From assembly GCA_017301975.1 (NCBI GenBank), contig JAFLEI010000054.1, positions 1 through 34,033 on the forward strand: a DNA stretch of 34,033 nucleotides, written 5' to 3'. The notes beneath the pieces were generated by a model. The model was not told the origin of the DNA and searched no databases. It worked only from the letters and a program-made list of their open reading frames with translations. This DNA is from Verrucomicrobiota bacterium. Lineage in GTDB: Bacteria > Verrucomicrobiota > Verrucomicrobiia > Verrucomicrobiales > Verrucomicrobiaceae. The translations under genes and the position numbers were made by a program. Positions 31,289-34,033 of the stretch are shown here, one piece after another. Position 1 is the stretch's first letter, and each line of letters begins with the position of its first letter.

Positions 31289-32536
31289 GCTGGGTGAACG
31301 CGGAGCGCTGAGGGATCAGGATGATCCCTCTCCTGCCGCAGGCGCTGGCAAATTCGGCGTGCCGGAGGCGCGGGGTGGTTTGGAAGGAGTGGGACCATCC
31401 TGGTCCCTCACGCCCCGCCCCCGCTCTGAGTTCCGCGCTGGCAAGGCGCTGTTTGATTCTCCGCACACGTTCTCCGCTCCGCGCTAGCGATACGCGGCTT
31501 GCCTCTACGCGGACGCATCTGCCTTCGACAGTTCAAGGACGCTCTCCCGCCCAGGGTTGGAAGGGCGCTGGGTGAACGCGGAGCGCTGAGGGATCAGGAT
31601 GATCCCTCTCCTGCCGCAGGCGCTGGCAAATTCGGCGTGCCGGAGGCGCGGGGTGGTTTGGAAGGAGTGGGACCATCCTGGTCCCTCACGCTCCGCCCAC
31701 GCCCTGAGTTCCGCGCTGGCAAGGCGCTGTTTGATTCTCCGCACACGTTCTCCGCTCCGCGCTAGCGATACGCGGCTTGCCTCTACGCGGACGCATCTGC
31801 CTTCGACAGTTCAAGGACGCTCTCCCGCCCAGGGTTGGAAGGGCGCTGGGTGAACGCGGAGCGCTGAGGGATCAGGATGATCCCTCTCCTGCCGCAGGCG
31901 CTGGCAAATTCGGCGTGCCGGAGGCGCGGGGTGGTTTGGAAGGAGTGGGACCATCCTGGTCCCTCACGCTCCGCCCACGCCCTGAGTTCCGCGCTGGCAA
32001 GGCGCTGTTTGATTCTCCGCCCACGCTCTCCGCTCCGCGCTGGCAATACGCGGCATGCCTCTTCGCGCACGCATCTGCCTTCGTCAGCTCAAGGACGCTC
32101 TCCCGCCCAGGGTTGGAAGGGCGCTGGGTGAACGCGGAGCGTTGAGGGATCAGGATGATCCCTCTCCTGCCGGAGGCGCTGGGTAGCTTGGAAGGGAGTG
32201 GGACCATCCTGGTCCCTCACGCTCCGCACACGTTCTCCGCTCCGCGCTGGCAATACGCGGCATGCCTCTTCGCGCACGCATCTGCCTTCGTCAGCTCAAG
32301 GACGCTCTCCCGCCCAGGGTTGGAAGGGCGCTGGGTGAACGCGGAGCGCTGAGGGATCAGGATGATCCCTCTCCTGCCGCAGGCGCTGGCAAATTCGGCG
32401 TGCCGGAGGCGCGGGGTGGTTTGGAAGGAGTGGGACCATCCTGGTCCCTCACGCCCCGCCCCCGCTCTGAGTTCCGCGCTGGCAAGGCGCTGTTTGATTC
32501 TCCGCCCGCGCTCTCCGCTCCGCGCTGGCGATACGC
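31289..32536. repeat. 278-bp tandem repeat array, about 4.5 units
   Basis: Units start at 31289, 31567, 31845, 32123 and 32330; the first three are 278 bp, the fourth is 207 bp through internal deletion, and the fifth is truncated near 32536. Each unit has two hairpins: GAGGGATCA/TGATCCCTC with loop GGA (first at 31310-31330) and GGGACCA/TGGTCCC with loop TCC (first at 31391-31407). The two have reverse-complementary cores. Because 278 is not a multiple of 3, the array cannot encode a repeated peptide in one frame; ORFs here are shadows. Sequence unrelated to the three-way-junction repeat. Confidence 0.93.
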
Positions 32537-32646
32537 GCTGGCGATAGGCGGCTTATGGCCAGTGCTGGAGCTGCGTGGGAGCAGGCGCCTCACTCAAAGA
32601 GGTATGCTGCCGGTCCTGCATCCAGGCTCCTTTTAACGCGCAGACA

Positions 32647-33123
32647 CTAAAGCGCGACGGTGGCATTCACCCAGTGAAGCGGCGGCACGGAGGAATGCTG
32701 GCGCGCAGGGGCGGATGACGGGGCGGACGTGGGAGAAATGAAACATGGGCGGCCTGCGAGCACTTCGTGCACGGCGTCCAGCTTCGCGGCGGTGCTGCTG
32801 CTGTGCGGCACGCAGCCGTGGGCTCCGGCTCTCATCACCTGGCCGGGCTCCAGCTCCTCATCGGTGCCGGAGACAATGAGCAGCTTCAGGCCCGAATGCA
32901 GCACCAGGAGATCTTTGGCGAGCTGCAGCACGCGGTGGCCCGGCATGTTGAGGTGGAGCACCACCAGATCAGGCTTCTGCGCCGACACGGCGGCGAAGGA
33001 GCAGGAGGCGCACGTGACCACTGCGGCGAGGGTGATTTCCGGCCGGGCTTCCAGCGCAGCGCGGAACTCCGCAGAACGGGCTGGATCATTATCCACAATG
33101 ACGATGCGATCAGGGGTTCTCAT
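32647..33123 (-). CDS. Stand-alone receiver-like protein lacking the phospho-acceptor Asp
   Basis: 158 residues. The response-regulator receiver fold is recognisable over about 6-125: RIVIVDNDPARSAEF (acid pocket D11, D13), LVVLHLNMPG (57-62), LLIVSGTDEE (Ser85), AGAHGCVPHSSSTAAKL and VHEVLAGRPCFIS. The phosphorylated Asp is replaced by His (H57), and the conserved Lys by His (H107), so phosphorylation by the normal route is unlikely. No output domain follows; the last 30 residues are Ser/Pro-rich. It may be a pseudo-receiver involved in protein binding or a decaying NarL/FixJ-type regulator. The small ORF upstream may be in the same transcript. Confidence 0.75.
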   Translation of the reverse strand: MRTPDRIVIVDNDPARSAEFRAALEARPEITLAAVVTCASCSFAAVSAQKPDLVVLHLNMPGHRVLQLAKDLLVLHSGLKLLIVSGTDEELEPGQVMRAGAHGCVPHSSSTAAKLDAVHEVLAGRPCFISPTSAPSSAPARQHSSVPPLHWVNATVAL

Positions 33124-33157
33124 ATCAGGCTGCGGTGGGTTGTTGAACGCCTGACAC

Positions 33158-33382
33158 TCACGATTCTGTCATCGGCCAGCCATCAAAGAATTGGAACAAA
33201 ACTTTCGCTTTGGGCTGCGGCAGCACGTGTGCCCTCGGCTCAGCAGCGGCCTCGCACCCCTGGATCATTTCATCGAAGAGAGGCGAATGATCTTCCAAAA
33301 GCTGCTGAACATCAGAAAAAATTGAATGGTCCTCGCAGTTGCCTGGGGCCCAGCTTTGAGTGTGGAAGTAGGACGAGTTCAT
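33158..33382 (-). CDS. Small hypothetical protein upstream of the receiver-like gene
   Basis: 74 residues beginning MNSSYFHTQSW. The middle (SIFSDVQQLLEDHSPLFDEMIQG) looks like a real amphipathic helix, and the C-terminus is KAKVLFQFFDGWPMTES. It ends 34 nt before the receiver-like start on the same strand, and its base composition is lower in GC than the surroundings. No family is recognised. The frame is open to 33523, but the upstream part looks non-coding. It may be a chance ORF. Confidence 0.4.
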   Translation of the reverse strand: MNSSYFHTQSWAPGNCEDHSIFSDVQQLLEDHSPLFDEMIQGCEAAAEPRAHVLPQPKAKVLFQFFDGWPMTES

Positions 33383-33597
33383 GGGGGCAGCGTGTCGGGT
33401 GGGTGGGGATGAACATGGCTGTGATCTGCGACCGCTCACGATGGCGTGACGCCCGTGAGGGGCCTGACGTTGGTTGAACGTCTCATCATGGCGGCAGCAG
33501 AAACTTTTGGGTATCAGCTTCACTGCCGTTCGCGTTTAGGCCACGGTCCTACCCGTTGATCACGTCCCTCTGGGGCTCCACCCAGCGCACGCACGGC

Positions 33598-33897
33598 ACC
33601 GACTGCGAGGACGTACGTACGCCGTGGAGCCTTGCCCCACGCTCGCAGACGGGCGGGCTTCGCCACGACCGTCCTACGAACGTCGTGCGGCGCTCCGGGC
33701 CGTAGGTCGGCCGTGTTTGGCGTCGAGAGTGCCCCATCTTCCACCGCCGCCTTCGCCAAACCGCCCGACTGCGAGGACGTTCGTACGCCATGGAGCCAGC
33801 CGTACGCTGCCCCGCCCCGGGGCCGCTGGCACGCTCCGCCCGCAAGGTGTCTGCCCCACGCTCGCAGACGGGCGGGCTTCGCCACGACCGTCCTACG
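33598..33897 (+). repeat. Structured repeat array next to the right IS copy (one truncated, one full unit)
   Basis: A 5'-truncated unit (33598-33678) begins within the CCGCCCG arm region (cACCGACTGCGAGG). A full unit follows at 33701-33897. A third unit starts with GGGCCGTAG at 33916-33924 and is interrupted there by the IS. Spacers match those in the five-unit array. Confidence 0.9.
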
Positions 33898-33924
33898 AAC
33901 GTCGTGCGGCGCTCGGGGCCGTAG

Positions 33925-34033
33925 ATACCATGTGGGCGGAGCCACCGAAGCGGATCGGTGGAACGAAAGGAGTGTTGAAAAGCAACCCTTAACCCACCAC
34001 CCACATGGCCAAGCAAACTACCAAGAGCAGCAA
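33925..34033 (+). mobile_element. 5' end of an IS110-like insertion sequence (right copy, facing out of the window)
   Basis: Exact reverse complement of 204-312. The IS begins ATACCATGTGGGCGG directly after GGGCCGTAG of a structured-repeat unit, the same junction as in the left copy. It contains the CCACCGA/TCGGTGG hairpin and the first codons of the transposase. The rest lies outside the window. Confidence 0.75.
34005..34033 (+). CDS. Transposase start (partial, right IS copy)
   Basis: The first nine codons, MAKQTTKSS, are identical to the left copy, which allows the family call; on its own this fragment could not be identified. Confidence 0.55.

Noticed and set aside
31777..32145. Repeated proteins in the 278-bp array (for example 122 residues on the plus strand)
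   Set aside because: The period is not a multiple of three, similar peptides occur on both strands, and no start signals are seen.
1..34033. Composite transposon carrying the whole window
   Set aside because: The cargo is mostly core housekeeping genes (recA, ribD, gpmI, zwf), and the exact edge match is better explained by assembly breaks at a multicopy IS.

Overview
The window looks like a 34 kb stretch of GC-rich chromosome from a member of the Verrucomicrobia, probably Verrucomicrobiaceae and Prosthecobacter-like. The main reasons are: a PVC-type membrane-bound dehydrogenase fused to a c-type cytochrome domain, a Ser/Thr kinase-PEGA-FGE-sulfatase fusion paired with an ECF sigma factor, and a perfect TGTTC-N4-GAACA palindrome upstream of recA, which is the LexA motif I recall being reported for Verrucomicrobia. 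Few starts have a clear Shine-Dalgarno sequence. No rRNA, tRNA, CRISPR array or phage module was seen.

Layout. Both edges are the 5' end of the same insertion sequence (transposase start like IS110/DEDD), facing outward (1-312 and 33925-34033). Inside the left edge come structured repeats, then a leftward block: a PilZ-like protein, recA with its LexA box, and a T2SS-F-like membrane protein. ribD is divergent from these. It is followed by a secreted hypothetical (minus), a GmhB-like HAD phosphatase (plus), an N-acetylmuramoyl-L-alanine amidase (minus), and a plus-strand gpmI / hypothetical / low-MW phosphatase run. From 10.9 to 20.8 kb the genes read leftward: ECF sigma, PVC dehydrogenase-cytochrome, esterase, aminotransferase V, and a two-VWA membrane protein. 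A DUF5069 gene (plus) and a three-unit repeat array lead to a leftward operon of ECF sigma, kinase/FGE and periplasmic MsrB. zwf-opcA (plus) form a pentose-phosphate operon. A five-unit repeat array, a UbiA-family prenyltransferase, a 278-bp tandem array, a degenerate receiver protein with a small upstream ORF, and a last repeat pair complete the window.

The core genes are ordinary housekeeping: DNA repair, riboflavin, glycolysis, pentose phosphate and cell wall. The unusual content lies between them. At least four unrelated palindromic repeat families occupy the intergenic space. The main one has about 15 copies of a roughly 145-200 bp unit with a 15-bp terminal inverted repeat, two conserved internal stems and variable loops, so each copy is predicted to fold as a three-way junction. 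Both IS copies are inserted at the same nucleotide inside the terminal repeat of such a unit, which suggests a site-specific (possibly bridge-RNA-guided) relationship between the IS and the repeat. Several palindromes supply or abut the stop codons of neighbouring genes. Most long ORFs inside the arrays and antisense to real genes are shadows caused by high GC and repetition.
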